Part shown: positions 1 to 12,285 of the stretch, one piece after another
Numbering within the stretch: the stretch's first letter is position 1
Layout: the number at the start of each line of letters is the position of its first letter
Assembly: GCA_009760855.2 (NCBI GenBank)
Contig: WPIO01000036.1
Coordinates: forward strand, 1,418,001 to 1,482,000
Source of the DNA: Cristatella mucedo
Taxonomy: Eukaryota > Bryozoa > Phylactolaemata > Cristatellidae
Direction of reading: 5' to 3'
DNA: 64,000 bases
The notes under the pieces: model-generated
What the model saw: only the letters and a program-made list of their open reading frames with translations
Database searches by the model: none
What the model was told of the DNA's origin: nothing
Made by a program: the position numbers and the translations under genes

Positions 1-61
1 GAGCCCACGACCTCAGCCAGACCTTGGTCGGTGCGAGCACCTTAACCGCTGAACCAAACCT
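1..61 (-). repeat. SINE-1 head fragment, cut by window edge
   Basis: On the minus strand this reads as the tRNA-like head of SINE-1: an A-box-like TTGGTTCAGCGGTTAAGG followed by a decayed B-box-like region ending GGTCGTGGGCTC. The same head is seen nearly intact near 48522. The 3' tail would lie left of the window. Confidence 0.7.
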
Positions 62-962
62 GCTCGTCAATTCGTTGATGGATATTAACACCTTGTCGGA
101 TTATGACTTTTTATTTCGTCCCGTAGTAGAGAGAGAGAGAGAGACAGAGGAGAGGTCCGATCATTCCGAACGGCAGGCTGAGAAGCAAGCATCCCCTTAG
201 CCCGAGCCACTCTGAGACCGGTTCTCCCTCCCCACTTTCAGACACACCTGCTTGCCGTTTGTCATCCTTTGTCTGGGAGAGTTTCCTGCTACGTGGGCCA
301 TCATCGGGCCAATGATGTGCCAGGAGGCAGTCTCTGGTGGCAGACAAAAGCAGCAGCACAAAAAGGCAGCAGGACTCCGACGTCGTAATCCCCTGACGAG
401 GATTTAAGGATCGCCCTGTTCAGGAGGACTCAGGTGCCCCTACTGCTGGAGAGCACTATGTTGCTCTGAGTAAATAAAACGTATAAGCTCAATTTAACAG
501 GAACTTTGTATTTACCAAGACTACTGAAGCAGTTGATATGGTCCCACAGGTCTTTTTTCATCGATAAATAAATGGCTGGGATATCTCTCCAACTGTACTG
601 TTCGTTCTTCATTGAGACAAAAAACAGGCATTTCCTAGCAAAATGCTTACAATCTCCATGCAGCGTTAGGGCTCACAGTTTTACATCCGGGATCCTCCAG
701 TTGTATTGCAACCCTCACTGCTAAACTGAATGGAAAACTTTGAACTCACGCTCGACAAAGAATGTTCGAAAAGAACCGGGAACTAAAGTCAAAAAAGGTG
801 CCGAGATATGGTAGGTGCTATATGAAAGACATAGTAATCCTACCCTGCAGTAGTATTTTTTGGCATTGATGGTATAAAAATCCACTCCATTAGAAATGTT
901 TGTCTATTCAAAGGGTGCGTGGATTTTTGGGCCGATATAGATGTGTGTTCGTCCGTTCTAGC
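62..962. other. No gene recognised; short GA run
   Basis: About 900 bases with no supported gene. A (GA)n run sits at about 128-145. The small open frames here have no recognisable domain. The stretch may be intronic to NSMCE2 or intergenic, because the 5' end of that gene is not located. Confidence 0.4.
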
Positions 963-1418
963 TTAAACACGTGAAAAATCCCCCGACGTTGCGACGGTGC
1001 ACACCAGTGACGATCCGAGTGTTAGTTGATGTAGTGGTAAATCCAGCCTAGCTAGTGAGCCCCGACTACTGTCGGTCAAAGGCTCAACACTGCGACCTGG
1101 GTGTTGAAGTTCTCGAATCTCACCTTCGGTCTCTTTCTGTTTTTGACTCTGTAATAAGTGAGGCATTCGCTGGGCATTGACAGCACGAACCTCGGGGGTT
1201 TTATCTTCAGTCTGTTCCTGTTTTAGGCTGCGTAGCATGCGACATTTCTGTTGAACTTCGGCATCGTGACACTGAATGGCTTTCTTTGTTGCTTTGATCC
1301 TTTTTGTTCCCAATTTGTTGCTGTCAAAACTTGCCGGTCCACAATGAACCACAGGTTGTGTATGGGAATTTTGCTGCATCCGTGAAAAATCACGGAAAAT
1401 GCCAACTTTGCTTTGCAT
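963..1418 (-). pseudogene. ORF remnant with ~27-residue Arg/Gln-rich tandem repeats
   Basis: A 151-codon open frame on the minus strand. Its middle contains about two copies of a 27-residue repeat with the pattern E-V-x4-(C/Q)-R-M-x2-L followed by K-Q and an acidic stretch. The repeat is also visible in DNA, where TCGGTCTCTTTCTG near 1126 recurs as TCAGTCTGTTCCTG near 1207, an 81-base period. Such repeats occur near the N-terminus of some Helitron-type helicase proteins and of other large transposon proteins, and that is my best guess. No helicase, Rep or nuclease motif is visible nearby, so the assignment is weak. It could also be an unrelated host exon or a chance frame. Confidence 0.25.
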
Positions 1419-1960
1419 GGCGGGCCTGCGTGTCTACTGGTGAGCTAAGCTTAGAGTTCATAGATATTAAGCAGAAATCTGTACAAGAGAAAAAATTAGA
1501 CGTATTTCAAAATTATATTTAATGAGTTTTTTTTAAACGAACATAACTCATATTTTATTAAATGTATTCATCAGTGCTAGCTAGCAAATTAGCATTTAAT
1601 TTAATATTGTGTTTAAGGAACGTTAAGACACTCTGAAAATCTTTAAATTTATATTAAATTTATAGTAAGCCCTCTTGTGAAGAATTAAGGACAGATTCTA
1701 TTTATGTATGTCTATTGCTTACCAAAGCAGTCGAAGCAAGGCTCATTCGATTTCAACTATGAGAGTGCATGTTTCAGCTACCTGTACATATGCATATGCA
1801 AATTATTTCCCCTTTTTGACAATTTGACTCGACACTTATCCTTGCTGTACCATCATAGTAGTATGATAAATATCACAAAGTGAGTATGACATGAGCGACT
1901 GTGCCGGACTTAACATTGAACCTAACTTATTATACGGATATATGTGTATACATTTATATT
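1419..1960. other. AT-rich DNA, nothing recognised
   Basis: AT-rich sequence with very few CpG (9 counted by hand in 1501-2100). No gene or repeat family was identified. Confidence 0.5.
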
Positions 1961-1969
1961 ATATACCCA

Positions 1970-2024
1970 TGTAAATATATATATATATATATTAATATAG
2001 ATTTACATAGGTATATAGTATAAA

Positions 2025-2058
<34 letters not shown>

Positions 2059-2060
2059 TG

Positions 2061-2125
<65 letters not shown>
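1970..2125. repeat. Compound (AT)n-(CT)n microsatellite
   Basis: Two (AT)n blocks (about 1977-1992 and 2030-2055) are separated by a short arm that is the imperfect inverted complement of flanking sequence: ATGTAAAT before, ATTTACAT after. They are followed by a pure (CT)n tract from about 2065 to 2124. Confidence 0.95.
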
Positions 2126-2127
<2 letters not shown>

Positions 2128-2809
2128 TAACATTCTGGTGCAGCATTCATCGAAGCACTGAAGCTGCTGCTCTGGCTTTAAATTTGTTCCGATAATCAGA
2201 GGGTTTCTACGATGTCAGGCATATTATAGGATTCGTCAAAAAGTTCTTCACTGGCCAGGCAATGTGCTAAGGCGTCTTATCTTGCTGCCAAATGTAGAAA
2301 CCTGCCCCCCTGCCCCCAAGCGCAGTATTTGAGCTTTGAAATCCAACTTCCTTGTCCAACAATAGCTTAAAGTATAGTACTTCTTGACCGATCCTTGTTT
2401 GGTGCTGGTTCTGTGGTCTTGCCACTCACCTGAAACCCATAAAGCAACTATGGAGCAATATCAACAGGCGGATGAGGTGTGGTGTTCGATATACACCAGT
2501 AGATGACCTTTTTAGTAGAACTCGGGCTATATAATGTGCTATAGCAGAAGAGATCATGCAGAAGCCTGTAGTCTCTATACCTGGCAGGATAAGGGAAGTC
2601 ATAAAGAATCGTGGTTTGTGAACGTTCCATTAAACCCATTCATACCAGCCGTAGATTTGTTTGTTTTTGAGCTGTCGATAAATGTGTTCACATGCTTCCA
2701 ATAACTATAATATGCCCTCTTATTACCTGAACGAATTTACAGTCACGGCAGTGGTGGCCATACTGTGAGAACTTTTTGCGACTTGAGTCTATACAGTATG
2801 GTCTATACA

Positions 2810-2849
<40 letters not shown>

Positions 2850-2987
2850 TATACAGTAAGTCTATACAGTATACTTATACAGTGTGCGTGCGTGGCTGAC
2901 AGCCCCTGGACAGACCTGTTGTCTCGTCTTGTCGCTCGACCGAGCAACGAGTCTCCAACATCAAAGATGGTGGCTGAGCCCAGTCTA
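2126..2987. other. No gene recognised; (TA)n at 2814-2848
   Basis: No supported gene. A (TA)n block lies at about 2814-2848 between two copies of a short CTATACAGTA motif (around 2799-2812 and 2849-2877). A 63-codon minus-strand frame at 2448-2639 has no recognisable domain. Confidence 0.4.
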
Positions 2988-3035
2988 TGCCTGGGGAGTG
3001 CACATGCCCTCCGGGTCATGTGCACTCCCCAGGCA
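2988..3035. repeat. Perfect 19-bp inverted repeat, 10-nt loop
   Basis: The left arm (2988-3006, beginning TGCCTGGGGAGTGC) is the exact reverse complement of the right arm (3017-3035), around a 10-base loop at 3007-3016. It lies just upstream of LINE-A. Confidence 0.95.
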
Positions 3036-3159
3036 GCCTTTGTATTGCATGTGCATGCATTCTTCGGCATTCGGCCGAATGATTGTCCCTAGCTGCTCTA
3101 CAGCTCAGGTAGATTGATGCCTCTGCAGATCCAGCATATGCATGGAATTGATTGCTCGC

Positions 3160-5400
3160 CAGCTATGCCGAATCGCTCAACAGACGGCGGCTGCTTTGAT
3201 GTCTCGAAAGGCATCTAAGCAGCTGCCGGCTCATTGTCTCACACAAATATATTGAAGATTTCCTTTCAATTTGCAAAAAAACTCCTAAAGATAGGCGCCG
3301 GGTTAAGCGCAGGCTGGAACGTCGTTTCAAGAAATCGGGGTCTGAGGCAGATTTAGTCAATTTTAAAGACTTCCTTCGAGTTTACACCCGAAAGCTTAAA
3401 AAAACCAGGGCTTCTTTTTTCACTCGAAAGCTGAATTCCTTCCAGTCAGACCCTATACAGATTTATAAGACGGTAAACCATTTACTGGCCAATGCTGTGA
3501 GGTCTGACTCCCCAGATATTAAGGGCTCAGCCGAAAAGTTTTCAGCCTGCTTTACTGAAAAAATTGTGGTAATTCGTGCCTCCATTAGGCCCCCTCCGAC
3601 TAAAGTAATAACGGTTCCACAACCTGTGACCTTCCTTAAAAGATTCTCCTGAGGTTTCTGCATGCGATGTGGCTACCTTAGTAAGGTCTAGCAAAAGGAG
3701 CTCGTCTCCTGAAGACCCTATACCTTCATCTCTGTGGTCTTCACTAGCAGACCAACTTAGCCCTGCAATAACCAAGATTGTTAATGCTTCTCTGGGAAAA
3801 GGGGTCGTCCCCAAGTCCTTCAAATCGGCAATCGTTCGACCCATAGTTAAAAAGCCTGGATTAGATACAGAGGTCCTTGTAAACTATCGCCCAGTTTCCC
3901 TTCTTCCTTTCTCGTCAAAGATTCTTGAGAAATTGTTGCTAAGCAGCTGGTTGAACATATTTAAAATAATGAAATGTCAGAAACATTTCAATCGGGGTTC
4001 AAGAGGCAGCACTCCACTGAAACTGCTCTTCTCCGTGTAAACAATGACGTTCTACCTGGCAACGACGACAGGAATGTCACTGCCATAGCTCTGCTAGATC
4101 TGTCTGCTGCCTTCGACACCATTGATCACGACGTTCTGCTTGAACGATTGAGAACAACGATCGGTCTGGCAGACGAAGCACTGGCGTGGTTTAAATCGTA
4201 CTTGTCTGATCGTGTTCAATCCATGTCGTGTGAGGATCAGGTCTCACACACGAGCCGGGTCACCTGTGGAGTCCCTCAAGGGTCTGTACTCGGTCCCTTG
4301 CTGTTCACCATTTATACGCAACCTCTGGGAAAAGTGATTAGGGCCCAGGGAGAGTAGGATATCACTTTTATGCCGACGATACTCAGTTGTATTTGTCATT
4401 CAAACCGTCGGAATCTGCTGCAACAACTGACAAACTGAATGCTTGCCTTGCCGATATTCGATCCTGGATGTCGGAAAACTTCCTGAAATTAAATGATCAT
4501 TAAACCGAACTGCTGCTCATAGGACAAGCTTGTGGCTGGATTAATAGGCTTTGCTCTTCTAATAGGTGATGCGATTGTGCTACCATCGCCACGTGCTCGA
4601 AATTTAGGTGTCGTTTTCGACAGCTGCCTCAATTTTAAAAGCTTCATTCAGAAGACTGCTTCTACAGCTAGCCATCACGTCTGATCCCTACCAAAGATTA
4701 GGAGCTGTCTCCCACAGTTGCTTGTAAAAAACTAAACTAGCTCCTTGGTTCTGTCTCGGCTTGATTATTGTAATTCCCTTTTGGCTGGGCTACCAAAGAA
4801 AGCTATTAGGCCACCGCAGCTGACTATGAATATGGCTGCAAGGCTAGTCTTCAAGTCCCACAGGTTTGAGCACGTGTCTCCTTTGCTAAAAGAGCTAGGA
4901 TGGATGCCCGTTGATCAACTGGTACAGAGCAAAGTTCTTACGCTGACCCACAAGGCCAGCCACAGCTTGGCTCCTCTATACCTAACTGAACTGCTGCACC
5001 AGTTTCAGCCTCCTCGTGCCCTCAGGTCCTGTATGGACAGAAAATTAGCTGTCCCATTCCTCCGCTTAAAGACCGTTGGCGACAGAAGCTTTAGCTCTGC
5101 AGGTCCTAGTCTGTGGAACTCGCTTCCACAATTCTTATGCAACGACAACTACTCTCCTGCTGCCGACTATGGCTCATCCTTTTCAGCGGTCCTGAGCTGC
5201 TACTTCCATGCTACTCACTACCTCAACTGCTCTCCTGACTCTGCTATGCTTTCCACTTTCTCTTTGTTGCGTGGTATGAAGTCTGTTGGCTACCGAATTC
5301 GTACCGAAAGTCGCTTAGTCTGTGAGTGCGCTATACAAAACTTTCCTTCGTAACACCCACGTGTTCTTTATGACATTGTGGAGTTACAGACGCAGATACA
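3160..5400 (+). mobile_element. LINE-A: 5'-truncated L2/CR1-like LINE, RT pseudogene
   Basis: A non-LTR retrotransposon remnant whose product would have copied its RNA at a nicked target. Homology starts in the basic linker between endonuclease and RT (KKTPKDRRRVKRRLERRFKK, about 3275-3335). RT blocks then follow in order: NYRPVSLLP (~3882), FQSGFKRQHSTETALL (~3984), ALLDLSAAFDTIDHDVLL (~4088), CGVPQGSVLGPLL (~4265), FYADDTQLYL (~4368) and the thumb/C-terminal motif SRLDYCNSLLAGLP (~4753). The C-terminal region (4745-5353) stays open for about 200 codons. Stops and frameshifts interrupt the rest, for example the stop at 4355-4357 just before YADD. No endonuclease domain is visible, so the copy is 5'-truncated. 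The 3' end reads GTGGAGTTACAGACGCAGAT followed by ACATTACATTA. A second 3' fragment lies at 25077-25415. L2 is the likely clade, with CR1 the close alternative. Confidence 0.88.
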
Positions 5401-5465
5401 TTACATTACAAGATAAATTTATACAAATTTAAAGGCATACACCCTTATCCACAAGTCCTAGTATA

Positions 5466-5742
5466 CGGATAATAATAATGTACTTGATAAAGCGCCGTCA
5501 GAGAACTCAATCTCTTTCTAGGCGCTTTACATTTGCTGCAAAGGGAAACGGGATTGAATGGTGAGTAATGTCATGCTTGATAAACAACATGAATAGCATG
5601 GTTAGGGGTGAAATGCACAGGGTCAGCATGCACGTGTGGTTAGTGGCAGCATGCACAGTGTCAGTAGGCATAAGCACATGAAGGACGAATCGAAAAGGGA
5701 ACGAAAGGGACCCACAACTGTCTCACTGTTTATTGCGAGGGA
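5466..5742 (-). mobile_element. LINE-B 3' end fragment
   Basis: Minus-strand copy of the LINE-B 3' UTR. It carries (TTA)n, the tail hairpin GCGCCTAGAAAGAGATTGAG then CTCT..GGCGCTTTATCAAGT, and the GTGCATGCTGCCACTAACC region best seen at 62560-62700. It ends near the conserved CATTTAGTGGGTCCC block. Confidence 0.8.
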
Positions 5743-5952
5743 CGCACTCAGCAGTTACTCGTTGAATAGAACCCTATTTTCGTCGGTAGTGACATTTAGG
5801 GGCGAAGGGGGGTGCCCCTTGTTGCTGCCCCCTCCCCCCCCCCACTCTAGGGGTGGGGTGGGGCATATATGCAACCTCTGACCTCAACCCTAGGCTCTGC
5901 CTCTCCCACTGTGCATAGACTATAAGTATGCACACACTAATGCTTTTACAAT
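5743..5952. other. Poly-C/G-rich spacer, nothing recognised
   Basis: Contains a C run at about 5830-5841 and a GGGGTGGGGTGGGG stretch. No gene seen. Confidence 0.5.
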
Positions 5953-6065
5953 TGTAATAATAATAACAATATTAATGAAGCACTTGTAGTGACTTAAGCG
6001 AACGAGATATCTCTTTCTAGGCAACTTTACATGCACGTATGCTGGGAAGGGAGCCTGCCAATTGG
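5953..6065 (-). mobile_element. Divergent LINE 3' tail fragment
   Basis: Minus-strand tail with (TTA)n, TAGAAAGAGATATC and a CCCAGCATACGTGCATGTAA region. It matches 56990-57070 better than the main LINE-B copies, so it may represent a second subfamily. Confidence 0.5.
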
Positions 6066-6663
6066 TTAGTGATAACATGCATACATAGCAGAGCCTTCAA
6101 CTGGGCACCCATAACCACTCCCATGCTCTCCCATACCCATGGGTATGGGATAGTAGTGTCTGCGATCTTTCTCGGTGGGTGTGGGTGGGTATTGGCCTGC
6201 CTTACAAGAATCTCAGTTAAGTGTGCGTTTCGGAGTTCAAACGCCCGCAGCTCTTGATGAGTGAAGACGGAGTTTTTCACGAAGTTTTCGGCCGAGTTTC
6301 GGTCGTGTCCGCCAGATTCAGCTTCAGATCGGGACGCCTTCAAATCGAAATTGCCAAATACCTCTGAATCTCGATGAATGTCAAGGCCACTCCGAACAAG
6401 CACGAACTGAAGAAGAAGCCGGCTGATGGCGAGATGCCTCTGTATGCCATCCGAGACAGTGTCTCTGTCAAGAACATGGCGATCTGGGTATGGGTATGGG
6501 TGGTCCAGTGACCGAACTTTTGGGCGATGGGTGCTTGCTTTAGCAATGGTTGCTCATGGGTACCGCCCAAATAGCAATTGAGGGCTCTGATACATACACA
6601 TACTTTCGCACAGTGATATACTGTTCACTACTCAAATAAATTTCCTGTATAGACAACACAGTA
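6066..6663. other. No gene recognised; 22-bp perfect palindrome
   Basis: A 22-base perfect palindrome without spacer lies at 6129-6150 (half-site TCCCATACCCA). The GGGTATGGGTATGGG motif recurs near 6486-6500. A 128-codon minus-strand frame at 6017-6403 has no recognisable domain. Confidence 0.45.
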
Positions 6664-6800
6664 ATCCAGCCCACGGGATAAGGTGCTCCCACGTTCCATG
6701 TCGTGGGTTCGATTCTAGTGGCAGGTAACCCTTTATTGCCAACTCCAAGCCGGACTCTTCTGCTATAATATAAATCAAGTTGTTGAATAAGCCAATATGT
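6664..6800 (+). repeat. SINE-2 copy
   Basis: tRNA-like head with a clear B box (GTGGGTTCGATTCTAG, about 6705-6720), then the SINE-2 body (CCTTTATTGCC, ACTCTTCTGCTATAATATAAA) ending TGTTGAATAAGCCAAT. The arrangement matches 21474-21628. Confidence 0.7.
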
Positions 6801-6916
6801 ACCTTTTACTTGAACATACATCACAAGAAACGGGCCTCACGTAGGTATCTCACAAGCAGTAGCATACGGGTTGCTGTGGAAGCTGGAGTGGAACCTTGAT
6901 TAAATTGACTAATCGC

Positions 6917-7056
6917 TAATATATTTCTTTTGTATAGCGCCTCGAGAGAACTTTATCTCTATTCAGGTGCTTTGCATATGCCTCGGGGCTCGATCGAGCT
7001 CACGACCTCAGCCAGACCATGGTCGGGGTGAGCACCTTAATCGCTGGACCAATCCA
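6917..7056 (-). repeat. SINE-1 copy
   Basis: Near full-length minus-strand SINE-1: 3' tail (TATAGCGCCTCGAGAGAAC), body and A-box head (GGATTGGTCCAGCGATTAAG on the minus strand). Confidence 0.8.
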
Positions 7057-7885
7057 GCCAGCTAGTGTCTGGTGGGGGCGTGTCACCCTTTCAGCCTTCT
7101 GCCACCGTGATTAGTCAGAACGTGGCAAGGTAAAGATTTAGTCTCGATCAAAGATCCCGGTCTGGCCTCCATTGCAAAATCTGGCTCCGCCACTGTTTGC
7201 ATGCACTACCGCTGCCCAAGCTATATGAGAGTTTCACTCACATCGTAAGCTGGCGGAATCCAATATGGCTGCACGTTTTTATTTTTTCCTTTTGAAAAAG
7301 GTCCTGCGATGTTATCGATCGCACGCTCTTCATCCCTGTAGTGTTCGTGCAGCAGCCAGCTGCTCGCACTAGCCGGATGACCCCAGTCGAATGACGAGGA
7401 GGAATACACTTGGGGACGTGTCCATGAGACTGTGAACCAAGCCTTTACCATAACGTTGGACCTGGATTGGATTTGGATTACCATAACGTTTGACCTGGCC
7501 TAGATTTTGCCCTTGCTTTATCCACCATTAGAGGTCACCCTCGATACCGAGGTGGGATAGTGTGCTCAGAGCTTTGAAGCAAAACAAAACGGCAGGGACT
7601 CGAGGACTCTTTTATGCACAAAATGCGAGGAATTTTAGCTTAGCAAGACCTCTTGAAGTATTGGTGCTTCTCACAGTATCTGGTTTGGAGATGCTTGTAG
7701 GCAAAATTTGGCCGAATAAAAAATATATTCGTGTTACTTGTGCCTGAAGATATTTTGTGCTGTTGCATTCTGCATTTGAAAAATTGCATGGTAATATGAT
7801 GTCTAGTCGAGGTTCTTGATTTGAATTGGCTCTAGATTAAACATTTTGCAGTCGATGTAGTACATGGATTTCAACCCTTTCAGCC
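7057..7885. other. No gene recognised; short tandem duplication
   Basis: The motif ACCATAACGTT(G/T)GACCTGG occurs twice, at about 7448 and 7481, separated by GATTGGATTTGGATT. No supported coding region. Confidence 0.45.
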
Positions 7886-8036
7886 GCACTGGTTTGGCCC
7901 AGTGGTTAGTTAAGGTGCTCGCACCGACCAAGGTCAGGCCGAGGTCATGGGCTCAAGCTCCGTGTGGCATATGTGAGGTGCCTGAATAGAGATTAAGTTC
8001 CCTTAGGGCGCTGTACAAATGAATTATTATTTATCT
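7886..8036 (+). repeat. SINE-1 copy
   Basis: Head (GGTTTGGCCCAGTGGTTAG), decayed B box (GGGCTCAAGCTCC) and hairpin tail (GTGCCTGAATAGAGATTAAG, then CCTTAGGGCGC) ending GAATTATTATTTAT. Several CpGs of the better-preserved copy at 48522 are changed to TG or CA. Confidence 0.8.
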
Positions 8037-8843
8037 CTTGTGTCAGCAGCTCAGTGGCACCCAAACCAGCCAAGTTTGGCAGACAAGATTGCATAAAATT
8101 GTACACACTTTTCGATATGTTTGTAAGGGTATTGCTGTTGGTATTGGCGTTAGTGTTTGCAGGCTTTAACAGTAATCGGTTCTATTACATCTTCCATCAG
8201 CCTCGACCATATTCGTATACGGCATTTGCAGGACACATTTTTAAACATCTGTCTTGGCTACATGCGCTCTTAGTTTGCTTGTGAAACTGGTCCACTAGTA
8301 CAAAAACAGCTGTGACTGGTGGAAGGCAGCAAGCTTTATACTGCCTACCCCTTGCTCACCTTCACCTTGCTCACCTTCCCCTTCCCCCCCAGTTGCAGTA
8401 GCTAGATTAAAAAATAGTGGGGTCGATGCAGATTTGCTGACTCAGCTAAGCGTTTGCTAAGCGCACACTCATTTAGTGCAGTCGTCACTGAAGCAATGTG
8501 TTGCTTGGCAACCAGGCACTGCTATTTGTATTCGGATCTCTGATTTGCGATTGCATCAGGCAACGAACCGGGTGCTGCTCGTGACCCAGGCTGTGCTGGC
8601 AAGTTCTCGTGCTCGTGCAAGGTCCACGAACGCTGAGGCACCAGTCTCTGCTCGCTCTGAAGCCCCCCCCCCCCCGGACTGCGGCCTGCACCAGCCCCCC
8701 TCAGTCCTCTCAGTCAGCGGAGCTCCTCTGCTGCCATCGCTCGCCACCACCACCGCATGCAGCCGTCCTACCTGCCCTGCGGCGGTGCATTGGTTTTCTC
8801 TCTTGATCCGACGAGGCCGGCAGGTTTTCGGCTGCTGAAATGC
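8037..8843. other. No gene recognised
   Basis: A 76-codon frame at 8054-8284 encodes one hydrophobic segment but lacks homology I can name. A C run lies at 8664-8675. Confidence 0.4.
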
Positions 8844-9106
<263 letters not shown>

Positions 9107-9418
9107 CTTCTCTCAAAGCAATCGCAGACACATGTTTGACTGTGGTCTGATGGACAGCTGTCACCTGGCGGCTCAGTGACAGCCTAACACGTGAAGCTTG
9201 TCGAGTACCGCACATTTGATGTAGTCGGAGACTTGCCCTACCCAGCAAAGCCTGCAGCTGAACCGGGACCTGGGCTCGATGTGAGGGATTACAAGCCAGC
9301 AGATTTGAGTTGCCCGTAGTAGCTCTCAGCACCACGATTATATATTAGTGGACTGTGTATTTGTATATTTTGTGGTGCTCCTACACTTGCGATTAGTGTT
9401 TCGGGTGTGTGCGTGTGC

Positions 9419-9421
<3 letters not shown>
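9107..9421. other. Nothing recognised
   Basis: Unique-looking sequence between two microsatellites, without a supported gene. Confidence 0.4.

Positions 9422-9472
<51 letters not shown>
9422..9472. repeat. (GT)n microsatellite
   Basis: About 24 GT units. Confidence 0.97.
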
Positions 9473-9473
<1 letters not shown>

Positions 9474-11650
9474 AACTTTATGGGCTCTGTGCAACTATTG
9501 TTAGCAAAATCACTAATAGTAATGTTGTGATGCCAAACCCGAGCTTTGCAACTTGTGTCCCTGAGTTAGTAATTGGTAATTGGCAGTGCCGAACATCCAC
9601 TTTGGGGCTGAATAGTGGTCCAAATATAGATTCGGCACTCTGCCGAATGGCTGAGGTAGCACCGAATAAGAATATTGGTCACGTGATGTCTGGTTCTGCA
9701 TGTGTGGCTGCTGAACCATGTGAACTGAAGTAATTCTTTCATTAACAAAACATCTTACTAAGGATTATTTTGTTTACCTTTTATTTTTAGTTTATGTATT
9801 AAATTTACTAATCAGTAACTTGTGCTTACTCCTTAAATTTTCAATTTCGCTAGTCCAAGTCTTTGCACTATTCTTATTCGTCCGAATAGCTGGTCAATTA
9901 TTTGTATTCGGCCGAAAATCAACTACTTGGTATAGCCCTAGTAATAAATAAACTTGCAAAGGGACTGCCACGTGGTCGTTAAGTTCGGATTTTGCCGAGT
10001 GGTGACGGTGGTCATTGTATCTAGGCAGCCCTTGTAGACGTGCCTTTTAGGGGCTTCCAAATATTGCCAGGGCTTTTCAGATAGCAGCCTTTGTTGATAG
10101 CTGCTGTGATGCCGAGGTTCGATTCTACCTTACGACTCCAGATTACCAACTCAGTCCAGCTGCTTGCTCCCAGAGCCTACTGCCAAATATCTAGCATGAT
10201 GACTGGCTTGTCCACTATCTTGCTGCTAATGTCACAAGACCGTTGGGCAGTTGCGGTGCTGTTGCAGTTGCCAACTGAGACAGTTTCTGTAGTAATGCTT
10301 ATCCATATCTGTGGTAGTTCAATATTCAGCCTTGTGGTCGGATGAGGGTCTTTCTGAGTCCTGTTGCCTCCTGCCCTGTCTTCAGCTACTTTGCTTTCTA
10401 GCAATCCTTGGAGCATTGCTGAGACGGCTCTCCTGGACCACATTCGTGGTTTTATTCCATGAGAGCCGGCATGCTTGGTGACCATCATTCAGGATTCGGC
10501 AGCAGTCACCAACTTCCATTGACACGTCAGTTGTCCTTTTTCTAGGTATGACATCTGTTGGGTTTAGAATCCTATTCTCTCACCATAATCTTGTCATTTG
10601 TGACGAAGTGGGTATGTCGGTACCTGGATGCATCACCAGTCGGGGCCAATGCTTTGCCTGTAATAGTTGGCTCTATTATTCCTTGCTGACAAGACGTTAA
10701 CATCACCAGTCAGTCTTTTTCAGGAGATCATGCATTCCTATGTAGAACTGCCTATCCGTATGGCTTCTTGTAGCTTTGTGTGCCGAATATCGAACCCAAG
10801 CAGTGCTGGTCTGTTAATTGGTTTGCACTGGTTAGTTTTGGTTCGTAACCCACCAGCAGCCGTCGAGGCAAACGTAAGTGCAACTGCTATGGCAATGGAC
10901 CAAGCGAGTCCCGAGCTCTGTACTTTGGCACGGTCGTCAGTTCACTAGGGAAGATGGATTCACTAGGAAGGATGGGTTGTAGATCAATCGATCGTCGTGA
11001 CTGCAGTGCCTGTGGATCTGTGGATCCAATGTTACCTGCACGGCCAGTTGTTTGCATGGTGGCCCAGCTATTTAGTGTCAGCCAGGCTTTTTGTCGTCCG
11101 AATGGTCGTAGCCAGAAATAGCAATTCCTCCCTCTTAAGGTAAAGGATACATTTGACGGTTTACCACTTGGCTTGTAGCCCATCCAAACCCAAATCTGGT
11201 GGCCTCCCGACAAAGAACCCGCTCTTACATAGTAATGCTTATTTTCTTTAGCGAAGCCTAGTATTCTTCCTGCCCACGAGAGCTGTCTCGGGCGACTCCG
11301 CCGGTGGTATGTGAACCTTGTCTGACTTGTTTGTGATACAGGTAAACTTACTATCAGTTTTTGGTAACGGGGTACATGAGCCACCCTTGAATGTGCCGTT
11401 CGAAAGAGGATAGATCTGTTGTCTCGTGCACTACTCCTCGATGGACTTCTGCAGGCTATCGAGAAGAACTTCTGTCTATCTGTCCACCATAGGGTAGCAA
11501 GTCGTGCAGCCCCCTTCCCCCACTATAAGCTGATGATTACTCTCCAGAAAGGGCCGTGCCACCCACGGTGACTGACAGAATCAGGCAGAGTCAACACTCT
11601 GCCTCTGTTTAAAGGGTCTATGTAGCCCTTATCGTAAAATGAATAAATAA
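9473..11650. other. 2.2 kb with nothing recognised
   Basis: No domain, repeat family or splice-supported exon was recognised. CpG is sparse (14 counted in 10081-10680). The 165-codon minus-strand frame at 10887-11384 has no recognisable motif. Confidence 0.4.
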
Positions 11651-11651
11651 C

Positions 11652-11822
11652 TACTAGCTGATTCAACAGCCTCTTTTGTATTTCGACAGAAGAGCCCTTA
11701 CGGCTATAACCGCCACTTGCAGTGGCAGTCAAGATAGCCCACCGAAGGATTCTAACCACGACCTCGGACGGGACCGAGGTCGTGAAAAGCAATCCCCTTA
11801 CCAAGTGTGCCATCACGGCTCA
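11652..11822 (-). repeat. SINE-2 copy
   Basis: Minus-strand SINE-2 beginning on the plus strand with CTAGCTGATTCAACAGCCTC and ending in the tRNA-like head. The head contains an 11-bp perfect hairpin (11757-11767 with 11774-11784, CACGACCTCGG and complement). Confidence 0.75.
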
Positions 11823-12014
11823 CCTATTTTATATATCATACACGCACGCACGAGCGATACTGGCAGGTCGTCATGCGCCGCATACACAAACACAAGCAGC
11901 TCACAGAGCCAGAAGTGACAAGAAACAGCCTTATAAGCGAATTCTGGCTTTGGCCTTGTAGTCGTGTAACGTGAGCCTTGGCCCGAGGTGACTCTCGGTG
12001 ATAATAATAATTTG

Positions 12015-12285
12015 TCACAGTATTTAGTGGGTCCATATGATTCGTTCTTTGTATGCTTGTTCGTGCTTACACTGTGCATGCTGTCACTAACCATATTTGC
12101 ATGCTGACCCTGTGCATGTCACCACTAACCATGTTATGCTTGCTGGCATTGACCATGCTACCACTAACCATTTGACCGTGCTTCCTTTGCAGCATATGTA
12201 AATTGCCCAGACAGAGATCAAGTTCTCCGAGGGTGCCAAACAAATGCATTATTACTGTTATTATTATTACTATTGTTATTATTAT
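12015..12285 (+). mobile_element. LINE-B 3' end fragment
   Basis: Begins at CAGTATTTAGTGGGTCC, runs through TGTGCATGCTGTCACTAACC and ends with the tail hairpin region (CAGAGATCAAGTTCTCCGAG) and (TTA)n. It meets the SINE-1 copy at 12286 tail to tail. Confidence 0.8.

Noticed and set aside
8054-8284. 76-codon frame with a hydrophobic segment as a small membrane protein
   Set aside because: No homology, no promoter evidence, and it starts immediately after a SINE; likely chance.
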